A stretch of 64,000 nt of DNA from CAYXAA01 sp964462985 (GCA_964462985.1 CAYXAA010000021.1:15316-79315), one strand, 5' to 3'. Shown: positions 35,634 to 45,282, numbered from the stretch's first letter. Notes: generated from the sequence alone by a model not told the origin. Numbers and translations: made by a program.

Positions 35634-35651
35634 TAGTGCGTAGCGATGGGT

Positions 35652-36359
35652 TCAATGACGACCGAGAAGCGTGTCCTTAGCCTCGTTGAGTTTCGCAGCC
35701 AGGAACGCGCTGCCGCCCATGTCGGGATGCAATCTCTTCATAAGCCGGCGGTGGGCCGCCCGGATTTCCGGCTCGCCGGAACCGGTCTGAAGCCCAAGAA
35801 CCTGGTAGGCCTCCTCCTTGGTCATGGGGCCCGCGTTCGCCGCGCGAGCCTCCCCGTCTGTACCATCCGCCTCGAAGTCTACACGCCAGCCGGGCTGCCG
35901 GCGGTCGAGATAAGCTTCGAGTAGGGCCCGGCTCTCGGCGTCGCCGGCCACCTCGCGCCAGAGCTGGTGCAGCGCGTCCGGGGCCAGGGCCGAGAGCTCC
36001 TTGCCCTCGAAGGCCCCGGCCAGTACCGTTCCGTTCATCTCGCCACTGTCGTGGTCGAGGCGCATTTCGAGATAGGCGGAGCGCACCGTCGACATCGCCC
36101 CGCCCCGAGGGGTGGTCCCTCCCACCCTTCCGAACCCGGGAATCTGCCGGAAGCCGAGCAGCGACAGGGCGAAGCCGCCGATCGGGATCGCAAGCACCCA
36201 GCGTCCGGTCACGGCAAGCCCGGCGGCAACCGCCAGCAGCATCAACCCACCGGCAACACGCACCTGCTGTGCCAGCGTGGCCGGATTGGCGCGGGCAAAG
36301 GCATTGCCCGCAAGCAGGAAGATCGCGAGCACCGCGAGACCCAGTACGAGATATCCCAT
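35652..36359 (-). CDS. Membrane-anchored DnaJ-domain protein
   Basis: A 235-residue protein with two N-terminal membrane helices (about 1-20 and 35-70), a middle region similar to DjlA/TIM14-like rhizobial proteins (STVRSAYLEMRLDHDSGEMNG) and a C-terminal J domain (about 180-235) with the HPD motif in RRLMKRLHPDMGGS. It should stimulate a DnaK-type chaperone at the inner membrane. It converges on the carboxypeptidase gene (18-nt gap) and lies downstream of the VWA gene. Confidence 0.9.
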   Translation of the reverse strand: MGYLVLGLAVLAIFLLAGNAFARANPATLAQQVRVAGGLMLLAVAAGLAVTGRWVLAIPIGGFALSLLGFRQIPGFGRVGGTTPRGGAMSTVRSAYLEMRLDHDSGEMNGTVLAGAFEGKELSALAPDALHQLWREVAGDAESRALLEAYLDRRQPGWRVDFEADGTDGEARAANAGPMTKEEAYQVLGLQTGSGEPEIRAAHRRLMKRLHPDMGGSAFLAAKLNEAKDTLLGRH

Positions 36360-36497
36360 CGTTTTCCGTCTATCGCCGTCGCCCCGGAGCGGCCTGCGTC
36401 CCGGTGGGCGCGGACCCGTTGCTCCACCCTTGGACCTGGCCGGCTTCGCAAGATTCGGTCGGCAAAGCGCAAGCGTCCCTTGACCCGGTCGGTGCGG

Positions 36498-37223
36498 TCA
36501 CCGCATGTGCGAAATCAGCAGCCGCGCCCCGCGATCACCGTCCGTGCCAAGCCGCTGCAGCGCGCTGGGTCCCCCGGCCGCATAGACCGCAACCGCCTTC
36601 AGCAGATCCGCGAGCTCACGCGCCGAGCCCTCATCAAATCGGACATAGGCGCCCTTGGTGAGGCGCGCAATCTCCCGGAACGCCGTTTCGGCGGTTGGAT
36701 CGCGCCCTTCCTGGAAGACGAAGGCGGGAACCCCGAGAAGCCCGAGCTCGCCGGCCCGAGCGGCGAGATCGTCGATGTTTTCTTCCATGCAGTCGCCCAC
36801 GTAAACGAGGGCCTGGATCTTCCTTTTCCGGCTCTCGTCGATTGCATGCCGCAGCACCTTGCGGATCTGGGTGTGGCCGCCGCGGCAATCGATCCTGGTC
36901 ATCATCTTCGCCAGTGCCTCGGCGTTCGTCACCCATTTCGAAGCGGCGCATTCGTTGAAGCCGCGGAAATAGACAAGCTGCATGGCGAGCCCGCCCAGCG
37001 CACCGGCCGCGGCGAACATTTCGGCCTGGATCGCACAGGCTCGGTCCCAGGTCGGCTGCCGGCTCATGGTGGCATCGAGTGCAATGATGAGCCGCCCGAG
37101 CCCCTCTGTCGGCGGCGCCTGCCGGGCCTTTTCCAGGAAGTGCGCAATATCGGATGCCGAGGACCGTTGCGCGAGCCCCCCGTCCGATCGGCTCTTGTCG
37201 ACGATGTTCCTGTCCCCTGCCAC
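36498..37223 (-). CDS. VWA domain-containing protein
   Basis: A 241-residue protein with a von Willebrand A fold. LIIALDATMSRQPTW holds a DxTxS variant of the metal-ion-dependent adhesion site; VYVGDCMEENIDDLA and VPAFVFQEGRDPTAETAF follow the pattern of the family. There is no signal peptide, so it is probably cytoplasmic. Homologues occur next to the DnaJ gene in Rhizobiales, but the function is unknown. Confidence 0.85.
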   Translation of the reverse strand: MAGDRNIVDKSRSDGGLAQRSSASDIAHFLEKARQAPPTEGLGRLIIALDATMSRQPTWDRACAIQAEMFAAAGALGGLAMQLVYFRGFNECAASKWVTNAEALAKMMTRIDCRGGHTQIRKVLRHAIDESRKRKIQALVYVGDCMEENIDDLAARAGELGLLGVPAFVFQEGRDPTAETAFREIARLTKGAYVRFDEGSARELADLLKAVAVYAAGGPSALQRLGTDGDRGARLLISHMR

Positions 37224-37494
37224 GGACCCGCTCCTGGAACGAAAGGTCCCGGCCGATGTCGACCGGGGATCCGAAAGGGACCGATTGAACGCCGGGCAGC
37301 CGCGCCGATGGAGTGCCGGCTGCCCCGTCCCCTTGGATCATTCTGCAATCCTTGCTTCTCTGGGTTATAGCGCAGCCTCGGGTGGCGCCAAAGCCGGCGC
37401 CTCCCCTTCCGGCGGACGTGCGCGCACGGGCAAAAGGATGCTAGATCAGCGCCTGCCGTGCCGGAGGCCGCACGGGCCAGGATCGGAGATGCCC

Positions 37495-38337
37495 ATGACC
37501 GAGCCCGTTCTCTACCGAACCATTGCCGACCTAAGGGCCGGTCTGTTGCCGGCCCGCCGCGCCGGCGAGCCCATTGCCATGGTCCCGACGATGGGCGCCC
37601 TCCACGAGGGCCACCTCTCCCTGGTCCGGCTCGCACAGCAGAACGCGCGGCGCATTGTCGTGTCGATCTTCGTCAATCCGACACAGTTTGCGCCGACCGA
37701 GGACTTCGCTTCCTATCCGCGCGAGGAGGCCGGGGATATCGCCAAGCTCGCGGCGCTTGGCGTCGACGCGGTGTTCGCCCCGCCGGTCGGTGAGATGTAC
37801 CCCGATGGCTTTGCCACCGCCGTGTCGGTCGGCGGCCCCGCCCAAGGGCTGGAGAGTGACTCCCGGCCGCACTTCTTCAACGGCGTCGCACTGGTCGTGA
37901 CCAAGCTGCTGCTCGCTGCCCTGCCCGATGTCGCCGTTTTCGGCGAGAAGGACTACCAGCAGCTCTGCGTCGTTCGCCGCCTGGTCCGGGACCTCAACAT
38001 CCCGACGGAGATCCTTGCCGGCGCCACCGTGCGCGAGGCCGACGGCCTCGCCATGTCGTCGCGCAACGTCTACCTGAGCGCGCACGAGCGGGAGGCCGCC
38101 GCGGCCCTGCCGGCAACGTTGTGGGCCGTCGCCGATCAGCTCAAGGCGGGTGCAGATGTCGAAGCTGCCCTTACGGCCGGCCGCGATCGGCTCGCCGTCG
38201 CCGGGTTCAAGGTCGACTATCTGGAGCTGCGCGACGCAGATACCCTCGCCCCCGTCCGGCCCGACAGCACCAACCGCCGCCTCCTGGTCGCGGCCTGGCT
38301 CGGCCGGACCCGCCTCATCGACAACATCGCGGTGTGA
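37495..38337 (+). CDS. panC: Pantothenate synthetase (pantoate-beta-alanine ligase)
   Basis: A 280-residue enzyme that joins pantoate and beta-alanine using ATP, in coenzyme A synthesis. The nucleotidyl-transferase motif is MVPTMGALHEGHLSLV; other blocks are SIFVNPTQFAPTEDFASYPR, FGEKDYQQL and the KMSKS-equivalent MSSRNVYLS. The ATG at 37495 has GGAG 6 nt upstream and is preferred over the adjacent ATG at 37489. No panB lies next to it. Confidence 0.96.
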   Translation: MTEPVLYRTIADLRAGLLPARRAGEPIAMVPTMGALHEGHLSLVRLAQQNARRIVVSIFVNPTQFAPTEDFASYPREEAGDIAKLAALGVDAVFAPPVGEMYPDGFATAVSVGGPAQGLESDSRPHFFNGVALVVTKLLLAALPDVAVFGEKDYQQLCVVRRLVRDLNIPTEILAGATVREADGLAMSSRNVYLSAHEREAAAALPATLWAVADQLKAGADVEAALTAGRDRLAVAGFKVDYLELRDADTLAPVRPDSTNRRLLVAAWLGRTRLIDNIAV

Positions 38338-38346
38338 GCCGCCGCC

Positions 38347-38781
38347 TCAGATCAGGCAGAGTTCGGCAAGGTCCCGGCGCATGGCATCCGGAATGTCGCC
38401 GTCAGCGAGCGCACGGGTGATGTCACGCGGCGCCTCTTCCGGCTTGAGATAGCGCCAGCCCTGGAAAGGCCGCCGCGGCTGCAGCTCGGTGGCGTGCAAT
38501 GCCGGCTCAAGCACGATATGGCAGCGCTTGATGCCGTCCTCGCCGGTGAACGGGCGGATATCCAGGATCGTCTGGCGGACCTGGATCAGCCCCTTGATCA
38601 CCCAGTAAAGCGAGCCGCCGTCCAGGATGTCGTCTCGTCGGGACGGCACCATGCGCGTGGTGTGGGTCTGCTCGACCGGCTTGCCGGACTCTCGCGCTTC
38701 GCCGAGGCGCCGCTCGATCCAGTCGGCGAGATCGTCGACCGACTCCGCGCCGACGCACAGTTTCACGAGATGGACGGTCAT
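38347..38781 (-). CDS. DUF1489 family protein
   Basis: A 144-residue protein matching DUF1489, which is restricted to alphaproteobacteria. Conserved blocks include MTVHLVKLCVGAESVDDL, the HTTRMVPSRRDDILDGGSLY region and LDIRPFTGEDGIKRC near the middle, and PFQGWRYLKPEEAPRD. No catalytic motif or membrane segment is evident and the function is unknown. It converges on panC with a 9-nt gap. Confidence 0.9.
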   Translation of the reverse strand: MTVHLVKLCVGAESVDDLADWIERRLGEARESGKPVEQTHTTRMVPSRRDDILDGGSLYWVIKGLIQVRQTILDIRPFTGEDGIKRCHIVLEPALHATELQPRRPFQGWRYLKPEEAPRDITRALADGDIPDAMRRDLAELCLI

Positions 38782-38933
38782 GCCTCAAGATCTAGCAAGC
38801 CCGGCCCTCCTGTCCAATGGCTCGGCCAGCCTGCCCGCCCGGCTATGCACAGTTGATGGTCAAGATTGACTCTTGCGTCGGAATGCGCCTCGCGGGCTTG
38901 CGCGACTCAGTTGCAGGCGGATTCATTGGATCC

Positions 38934-39824
38934 ATGGACATCTTTCTCACAGGCGGAACAGGAACCATCGGCGCGAGCGTGCTGAAGCGCCTGATCGCGT
39001 ATGGCCACCGGGTGACCGCGCTCGCCCGGTCGGATGCGGCGGAGAAGGTGCTGCGGGCGGCCGGTGCCGATATTGTTCGCGGCGATCTCGACGAACCGGC
39101 CGATTGGGTCGGCGATGCGGTGTTCTGCGACACCATGGTGCACACCGCCGCCACGTTCGACGAGACCATGCGGGCGAAGGAGCGCAAGCTGGTTCTGGCG
39201 CTCCGCAGCGCCACTCAGGATCGTGAGATCCCCTTCAACCTGGTCTACACCGGTGGCATCTGGCTCTATCCCGAAGCGGCAGGCGGCCCGATCCCCGAAA
39301 CGACACCGTTCAGGCCGCTGCCCGCCTTCGGCTATATGGCTGAGACCATCCGCTCGCTGCAGGCCACCCGGACGCTTGCGGTCTCGGTCATCCATCCGGC
39401 CCTAGTGTGCTCGGCGCGCAGGGGACCGGTCGCAGAGATGGCCGAACGCGCTGCGCAAGGCCGTCCCTTCGTCACGCGTGCGGAGCCGAAGACGCTGTGG
39501 CCCTTGGTCGATGCCGAGGATCTCGCCAATCTCTACCTCAAGGTGGTCGAGGCGAAACGCTACCGGCTGATGGTGGTCGGCTGCGGCATCGAGGGCGTAT
39601 CCGTCGAGAGGCTTGTCGCGCTGGTGGCCGAGACCACCGGCAAACGTCTCGTCATGGAGACCCTGCCCCCTCCGCCGGTCGTATCGCCCCTGGCCGACTG
39701 GCAGGCCGGCTATGCCCTGTCCCAGAGCTTCAGCCATGACCGCGCCACACGCCTGATCGGCTGGCGCCCCGACAACACCTCCGCCGAAGCGCTGGTCCAG
39801 AAGCTGGTCCCGGTCGCCGCCTGA
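38934..39824 (+). CDS. NAD-dependent epimerase/dehydratase family protein
   Basis: A 296-residue extended short-chain-dehydrogenase-like protein. The nucleotide-binding motif TGGTGTIGASVLKRL is at the N-terminus, HTAATFDET and LVYTGGIWLY follow, and the C-terminal part resembles atypical SDRs of the NmrA/epimerase group. A canonical YxxxK pair is not obvious (FGYMAETIRS occupies the expected place), so catalysis is uncertain. The substrate is unknown. An upstream in-frame extension to 38817 has no similarity. Confidence 0.85.
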   Translation: MDIFLTGGTGTIGASVLKRLIAYGHRVTALARSDAAEKVLRAAGADIVRGDLDEPADWVGDAVFCDTMVHTAATFDETMRAKERKLVLALRSATQDREIPFNLVYTGGIWLYPEAAGGPIPETTPFRPLPAFGYMAETIRSLQATRTLAVSVIHPALVCSARRGPVAEMAERAAQGRPFVTRAEPKTLWPLVDAEDLANLYLKVVEAKRYRLMVVGCGIEGVSVERLVALVAETTGKRLVMETLPPPPVVSPLADWQAGYALSQSFSHDRATRLIGWRPDNTSAEALVQKLVPVAA

Positions 39825-39971
39825 GGGTGGGGCGGCGGTCGGACAGAGGCTCCCTCGGCGGACCTCACCTTCCAGGCCCCCCGCGGCCGCCCTCTCCATG
39901 CCCCGCCTTGGACGCACGGATCAGGGACAACCTCATCCAACTGAGGTTATGACCGACGAGGGCGCTGGCGC

Positions 39972-41918
39972 CTATGCCGAGGCGCCCTCTCCTTCCGCCA
40001 GCACAACGACCGCCGCTCCCTGCTCGACCTGGGCCCCGACCTCGACCGCGACCGCTTCGACGAGGCCGTCGCGCGGCGCCACGATGGCGTGCTCCATCTT
40101 CATCGCCTCGACCACGGCGAGCCGATCGCCCTTCTCAACCCGGTCGCCGGCCGCGACATCGAGCGCGATGACCTTGCCGTGCATCGGCGCCCGCACGCTC
40201 GCCGCGCCGTGGTCATGCTCGACGCTGCGGGTCAGCGGATCGACGCGCGCAACCCGCACCGCCCGGCCGCCTTCGAGCGCCCAGACCGTGTCGCCGCGGC
40301 GCAGAACCTCGCCGGAGGCCGGAGCATCCTCCGCCCCCGTGTGCATCCGGCCGTCGGCCCAGTGCAGGGCGACCTCGCGCTCCTCGCCGTCGACCTCGAC
40401 CCTGAGCGCGATCGTCCTTGTGCCCGAGAACTGGAACGCATCGCGGACCGCCCAGGGGTCGGTCCAGCCGGCCTGCCCGGCTGTCGGAGCGCCTGCGTCC
40501 TGTTCGACAAGGACGGCGACCGCAGCGCCGATCGTCGCCTCTGAGACACCTCCCGCCGTGAGTGCCGCGATTTCGCGGTCGATCAACCCGGTGTCGAAAC
40601 CGCCCGTGCGCACCGCCTCGTGACCGGCGAGCGCCCGCAGGAAGGCGAGGTTACACTTCGGTCCGGCAACGCGCGTGGCCGCAAGCGCCGCCGAAAGCCG
40701 GCCGAAGGCCTGCTCGCGATCGGCGCCGTGGGTGATGATCTTGGCGATCATCGGATCGTAGAACGGCGACACCGCCGCCCCCTCCTCGACGCCCGTGTCG
40801 ACGCGCACGCCTTCGCCCTCCGGCATGGTGAGCACCTCGAGCCGGCCCGTCGACGGCAGGAAGCCGTTGTCCGGGTCTTCGGCATAGAGCCGGACCTCAA
40901 CGGCGTGACCGGAAAGCCCGACCTCGTCCTGGCTCGCCGGCAACGGTTCGCCGGCGGCGACGCGAAACTGCCACTCCACCAGATCGAGACCGGTCACCAG
41001 TTCCGTCACCGGGTGCTCGACCTGAAGCCTTGTGTTCATTTCCATGAACCAGAATCTGTCGGGCGCCAACCCGGCGGAGCCGTCAACGATGAACTCGACC
41101 GTCCCCGCCCCCGAATAGCCGACCGCCTTGGCCGCGGCGACGGCGGCCGCGCCCATCGCGGCGCGCGTCTCCTCCGTCATGCCCGGAGCCGGCGCCTCCT
41201 CGATCACCTTCTGGTGCCGGCGCTGCGCCGAACAGTCCCGCTCAAACAGATGGACGGCATTGCCGTGCTTGTCGCCGAACACCTGGATCTCGATGTGACG
41301 GGGATTGGCCACGAATTTCTCGATCAGAACCCGCGGATCACCGAAGGCGCTCTTGGCCTCGCGCTGCGCCGAGGCGAGCGCCGCCTCAAACTCGATCGCT
41401 TTGTCGACCCGGCGCATGCCCTTGCCGCCGCCGCCGGCAACCGCCTTGATCAGCACCGGATAGCCGATCTCGTAGGCCTTGCGCTTGAGCAGCTCGGTGT
41501 CCTGGCGATCGCCGTGATAGCCGGGCACCACCGGAACCCCGGCCTTTTCCATCAGGGCCTTGGCGCCGTCCTTGAGCCCCATCGCCCGGATCGCATCGGC
41601 CGACGGGCCGACAAAGACGATGCCGCTGCTTTCGCAGGCTTCGGCGAAATCGGCGTTCTCCGACAGGAAGCCGTAGCCGGGATGGATTGCCGCGGCCCGC
41701 GTCTGCCTGGCCGCCGCGATGATCCGCTCGGCCACCAGATAGGACTCCGCACTCGGTGCAGGCCCGATCGCCACGGCCTCGTCGGCGAGGCGGACATGGA
41801 GCGCATCGCGATCGGCCTCGGAGTAGACGGCGATGGTCCTGATCCCGAGCCGGCGCGCCGTCCTGATGATGCGGCAGGCGATCTCGCCGCGGTTGGCGAT
41901 CAGCACCGATTCCAGCAT
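39972..41918 (-). CDS. mccA: 3-methylcrotonyl-CoA carboxylase biotin-containing (alpha) subunit
   Basis: A 648-residue biotin-dependent carboxylase subunit. It has a biotin carboxylase domain (LESVLIANRGEIACRIIRT, the Gly-rich KAVAGGGGKGMR, EMNTRLQVEHPVTE), a BT-type linker domain and a C-terminal biotinyl domain with the biotinylated Lys in VEAMKMEHA. Pairing with the adjacent mccB identifies the substrate as 3-methylcrotonyl-CoA rather than propionyl- or acetyl-CoA. The ATG at 41918 with GGAGGGC upstream is chosen over the frame start at 42020. It lies 98 nt downstream of mccB. Confidence 0.93.
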   Translation of the reverse strand: MLESVLIANRGEIACRIIRTARRLGIRTIAVYSEADRDALHVRLADEAVAIGPAPSAESYLVAERIIAAARQTRAAAIHPGYGFLSENADFAEACESSGIVFVGPSADAIRAMGLKDGAKALMEKAGVPVVPGYHGDRQDTELLKRKAYEIGYPVLIKAVAGGGGKGMRRVDKAIEFEAALASAQREAKSAFGDPRVLIEKFVANPRHIEIQVFGDKHGNAVHLFERDCSAQRRHQKVIEEAPAPGMTEETRAAMGAAAVAAAKAVGYSGAGTVEFIVDGSAGLAPDRFWFMEMNTRLQVEHPVTELVTGLDLVEWQFRVAAGEPLPASQDEVGLSGHAVEVRLYAEDPDNGFLPSTGRLEVLTMPEGEGVRVDTGVEEGAAVSPFYDPMIAKIITHGADREQAFGRLSAALAATRVAGPKCNLAFLRALAGHEAVRTGGFDTGLIDREIAALTAGGVSEATIGAAVAVLVEQDAGAPTAGQAGWTDPWAVRDAFQFSGTRTIALRVEVDGEEREVALHWADGRMHTGAEDAPASGEVLRRGDTVWALEGGRAVRVARVDPLTRSVEHDHGAASVRAPMHGKVIALDVAAGDRVEKGDRLAVVEAMKMEHAIVAPRDGLVEAVAVEVGAQVEQGAAVVVLAEGEGASA

Positions 41919-42016
41919 GTGCCCTCCTCGACTGCGTTTCCCTTCGGTCGCCCTATTCCCGGCCGTGGGGGTTGGGACCGCGACGCGAGCAGGCTTCACC
42001 TCATCGCCCCTCGACA

Positions 42017-43624
42017 TCACATCCGGAACACGCCGAAGCGCGTTTCAGGGATCGGCGCGTTCAGCGTCGCCGAGAGGGCGAGCCCGAGCACGCGCCGTGT
42101 CTCCTGCGGCATGATGATGCCGTCGTCCCACAGCCGCGCCGTAGCGTGATAGGGATGGCCTTCCGCCTCGTAGCGGGCACGGATCGGCGCCTTGAATGCC
42201 TCCTCCTCCTCGGCGCTCCAGCTTCCGCCCTCGGCCTCTATGTTGTCGCGCCGCACCGTCGCCAGCACACTGGCAGCCTGCTCCCCGCCCATCACGGAAA
42301 TCCGCGCGTTCGGCCACATGAACAGGAACCGCGGACCGTAGGCGCGCCCGCACATGCCGTAATTGCCCGCCCCGTAGGAGCCGCCGACGATCACGGTGAT
42401 CTTCGGCACCTTGGCGCAGGCGACCGCCGTCACCAGCTTGGCACCGTCCTTGGCGATGCCGCCGGCCTCGTAGTCGCGCCCAACCATAAAGCCGGTGATG
42501 TTCTGCAGGAACAGGAGCGGAATCCGCCGCTGGCAGCACAGTTCGACGAAATGCGCGCCCTTCAGCGCCGACTGCGAGAACAGGATGCCGTTGTTGCCGA
42601 TGATGCCGACCGGGATGCCGTGGATCCGGGCAAAGCCGGTTACCAGCGTGGTGCCGTAGGTCGCCTTGAACTCGTCGAACTCCGAGCCGTCGACGATGCG
42701 GGCAATCACTTCGCGGATGTCGTACTGCTTCTTGAGGTCGACCGGCACCACCTTGTCGAGCTCCGCCGGGTCGGCCAGGGGCTCCCGGCTCGCACTGAGA
42801 ACAATGTCCGGGCGCTTGATGGTATTGAGGTTGGCCACGATACGCCGCGCCAGGGCCAGCGCATGATCGTCGTCGAGCGCATAGTGGTCGGCGACGCCGG
42901 AGACCTTGGCGTGCACGTCGGCGCCGCCGAGGTCCTCGGCCGAGACCTCTTCGCCCGTCGCCGCCTTCACCAACGGCGGGCCGGCGAGGAAGATCGTGCC
43001 CTGCCGGCGGACGATGATGGTCTCGTCGGACATCGCCGGCACATAGGCGCCGCCGGCGGTGCACGACCCCATCACCACCGCGATCTGGGGAATGCCGAGC
43101 GACGACATCGTCGCCTGGTTGAAGAAGATCCGGCCGAAATGGTCGCGGTCGGGGAAGACATCGGTCTGGTTCGGAAGGTTGGCGCCGCCCGAATCGACCA
43201 GGTAGAGACAGGGCAGCCGGTTCTCCATGGCGATCTCCTGCGCCCGAAGGTGCTTCTTGACCGTCATGGGATAGTAGGTGCCCCCCTTGATGGTGGCGTC
43301 GTTGCACACGATCACGCAGTCGCGGCCGGAAACCCGGCCGATGCCGGTAATGATGCCAGCGCCATGGATATCGCCGCCGTAAAGATCGTACGCCGCCAGC
43401 GGGGACAGCTCGAGGAACGGACTGCCGGGATCGAGCAGGCGCGCCACCCGGTCGCGCGGCAGCAGCTTACCGCGGGCGGTATGCTTGTCACGGGCGCGCT
43501 GCGGGCCGCCCGCGGCCGCCGCCGCTCGCTTCTCGGCCAGATCGGCGTTGAGGGCTGCCCAGGCCGCGGCATTGGCCGCCGCATCGGGCGTGTGGGACGT
43601 CAGGCTGCTGTGCAAGACCGTCAC
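42017..43624 (-). CDS. mccB: 3-methylcrotonyl-CoA carboxylase carboxyltransferase (beta) subunit
   Basis: A protein of about 535 residues with the two crotonase-like halves of acyl-CoA carboxyltransferases. Family blocks are ARGKLLPRDRVARLLDPGSPFLEL, YLVDSGGANLPNQTDVFPDRDHFGRIF, CTAGGAYVPAMSDE and GGSYGAGNYGMCGRAYGPRF, all characteristic of MCC. It carboxylates 3-methylcrotonyl-CoA to 3-methylglutaconyl-CoA in leucine degradation. An ATG at 43657 would add 11 residues but lacks a ribosome-binding site; the GTG at 43624 has GAGGGGAG upstream and gives the usual length. A LiuR-like box lies about 175 nt upstream of this start. Confidence 0.94.
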   Translation of the reverse strand: MTVLHSSLTSHTPDAAANAAAWAALNADLAEKRAAAAAGGPQRARDKHTARGKLLPRDRVARLLDPGSPFLELSPLAAYDLYGGDIHGAGIITGIGRVSGRDCVIVCNDATIKGGTYYPMTVKKHLRAQEIAMENRLPCLYLVDSGGANLPNQTDVFPDRDHFGRIFFNQATMSSLGIPQIAVVMGSCTAGGAYVPAMSDETIIVRRQGTIFLAGPPLVKAATGEEVSAEDLGGADVHAKVSGVADHYALDDDHALALARRIVANLNTIKRPDIVLSASREPLADPAELDKVVPVDLKKQYDIREVIARIVDGSEFDEFKATYGTTLVTGFARIHGIPVGIIGNNGILFSQSALKGAHFVELCCQRRIPLLFLQNITGFMVGRDYEAGGIAKDGAKLVTAVACAKVPKITVIVGGSYGAGNYGMCGRAYGPRFLFMWPNARISVMGGEQAASVLATVRRDNIEAEGGSWSAEEEEAFKAPIRARYEAEGHPYHATARLWDDGIIMPQETRRVLGLALSATLNAPIPETRFGVFRM

Positions 43625-43797
43625 GGCGTCGTCACTCCCCTCACTGTTCGATCCCATGATGCTGAGCGTGTGATGACCCTATGCCGCCCCACCGACAGCG
43701 GAGTTCGTGGCGACAATACGCTCCGGCGTGATCCCACGCAGCGCCGGCGCGGGCTGAGAACGATCTCGCCTTATGTCCGCGCCGACATTGCATGACG

Positions 43798-43813
43798 CTT
43801 ACGTTTCAGTCAA
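43798..43813. promoter_or_regulatory. Candidate LiuR operator upstream of mccBA
   Basis: CTTACGTTTCAGTCAA matches 13 of 16 positions of the box found in front of liuR (TTTACGTTTTCGTCAA). It lies between the GST stop and mccB. On the mccB strand it contains TTGACT, a possible -35 element, as expected for MerR-type activators/repressors that bind inside a promoter spacer. Confidence 0.55.
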
Positions 43814-43857
43814 TACGTACGACTTTCCTTTTTACAATCAGTAAGATGATCTTTCCG

Positions 43858-44505
43858 TTAATCGACCTCATCGGCCGAGACGACCCAGGACTCATCTGCC
43901 GCACCGCGGCGCCAGTCGATCATGAAGGGATGATCCATCACCGCCTCGGCATAGTCGCGCATCACCTTGTCCATCGGCAGCTGATAGGTCAGGAACCGCG
44001 TCACCACGGGAGCATAGAAGCAGTCTGCAGCAGAAAAGCCGCCGAACAGGAAGGCGCCACCGGCGCCGTGCCGCTCCCGGCAGTCGCGCCAGATTGCCCC
44101 GATCCGGGCGATGTCGGCCGCCGCGTCCGGCGCTTTTGGGTGCGGCGCCGGACGCCGACGCAGGTTCATCGGATAGTGCGAGCGCAACGCGCCGAAGCCG
44201 GAATGCATTTCGGCGACGACCGACCGTGCCAGTGCCCGCACCGGCCTCTCCTGCGGCCACAGGCCGGCATCAGGGAATCGCTCGGCAAGATATTCAAGGA
44301 TCGCCAGCGAATCCCAGACCCGCGTCTCGCCGTCGATCAGGACCGGCACACGCCCGGCCGGCGAGATCTCCCGAATCGCCGCCGAGAACTCCGGCGTGTC
44401 GAGCGGCAGCAGGCGCTCTTCGAAGGCCGCCCCGGTTTGCCGCAGCGCGAGCCAGGCGCGCAGCGACCACGTCGAATAGGTTCTGTTTCCAATTACAAGC
44501 TGCAT
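43858..44505 (-). CDS. Glutathione S-transferase family protein
   Basis: A 215-residue GST. The N-terminal thioredoxin-like domain reads QLVIGNRTYSTWSLRAWLAL with the catalytic Ser/Tyr region in NRTYSTWS, the cis-Pro motif GRVPVLID and the SLAILEYLAERFP glutathione-binding block; a helical C-terminal domain follows. It is probably a cytosolic detoxification enzyme of unknown substrate. The ATG at 44505 has CAGGAGCC upstream; the frame start at 44580 adds unrelated residues. Confidence 0.9.
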   Translation of the reverse strand: MQLVIGNRTYSTWSLRAWLALRQTGAAFEERLLPLDTPEFSAAIREISPAGRVPVLIDGETRVWDSLAILEYLAERFPDAGLWPQERPVRALARSVVAEMHSGFGALRSHYPMNLRRRPAPHPKAPDAAADIARIGAIWRDCRERHGAGGAFLFGGFSAADCFYAPVVTRFLTYQLPMDKVMRDYAEAVMDHPFMIDWRRGAADESWVVSADEVD

Positions 44506-44777
44506 TGAAGGCTCCTGACAGGGCAAATGGCCCGACGACGGCCAAGGCTTTCCGGCAGTCGTCCACGCCATCGCCACCAAGACGAGCAGGGCGAAGGAAT
44601 GGCTCGCCTCCGCCGCTCCTGCGGTTTCTTGCCCTGTCGGCCGCGGCCGCCGTTATCCTTGCCAGTGCTTGTGAGTGCGCCGACGGCCACCCGGCCATTA
44701 GCCTATACCATGACAGCGCTCGCAACCCCTCGTTCGCAAGGGATGCGATCGGGACGCCGTCGCCCCGCCAGGTAAGT

Positions 44778-45182
44778 TCAGGAGCCGGACGGCGGCTCGG
44801 TCGGGCCGCCCGCCTCACGCCAGGCCGTGAAGCCGCCGTCGATATGCGCGACGGGCGAAAGTCCCATGTCCTGCGCCGTCTTGGTCGCAAGGGCCGAACG
44901 CCAGCCGGCGGCACAGAAGAAGACGAAGGTCTTGTTCTCGCCGAACACCGGCCGGAAGTACGGACTCGCCGGGTCGATCCAGAACTCGAGCATGCCCCGC
45001 GGCGCGTGAACCGCACCCGGGATGCGGCCTTCCCGCTGCAGCTCGCGAATGTCCCGAACATCGACGAAGGTGACGTTGGGGGCGCCGTGCAGCGCCAGCG
45101 CCTCCGCCACTGTCAGGGTGCGGATCTCGGCTGTCGCTGCATCGACCAGTTCGCGATAGCTCTTGGTGATCGTTCCGCCCAC
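44778..45182 (-). CDS. Single-domain rhodanese-like protein
   Basis: A 134-residue rhodanese domain with the active-site Cys90 in FFCAAGWRSA and the conserved VTFVDVRDIRELQREGRIPGAVHAP block. It begins at a GTG (45182). Such proteins move sulfane sulfur between acceptors, but the partner is unknown. The GST gene follows 272 nt downstream on the same strand; nothing recognisable lies between them. Confidence 0.9.
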   Translation of the reverse strand: MGGTITKSYRELVDAATAEIRTLTVAEALALHGAPNVTFVDVRDIRELQREGRIPGAVHAPRGMLEFWIDPASPYFRPVFGENKTFVFFCAAGWRSALATKTAQDMGLSPVAHIDGGFTAWREAGGPTEPPSGS

Positions 45183-45282
45183 GCCCGTCGCCTCCGTTCT
45201 GCCTCGGCCGTTCTTGTTCCGGCCGCGTCGAAGTCTCCACGGCGATTGGAGGGAATGCAAGCACCCCGGTCTGGAAACAGCA

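Noticed and set aside
40620..43795. Two long plus-strand frames across mccA and mccB
   Set aside because: Both are mirror images of the methylcrotonyl-CoA carboxylase genes; no homology and no ribosome-binding sites.
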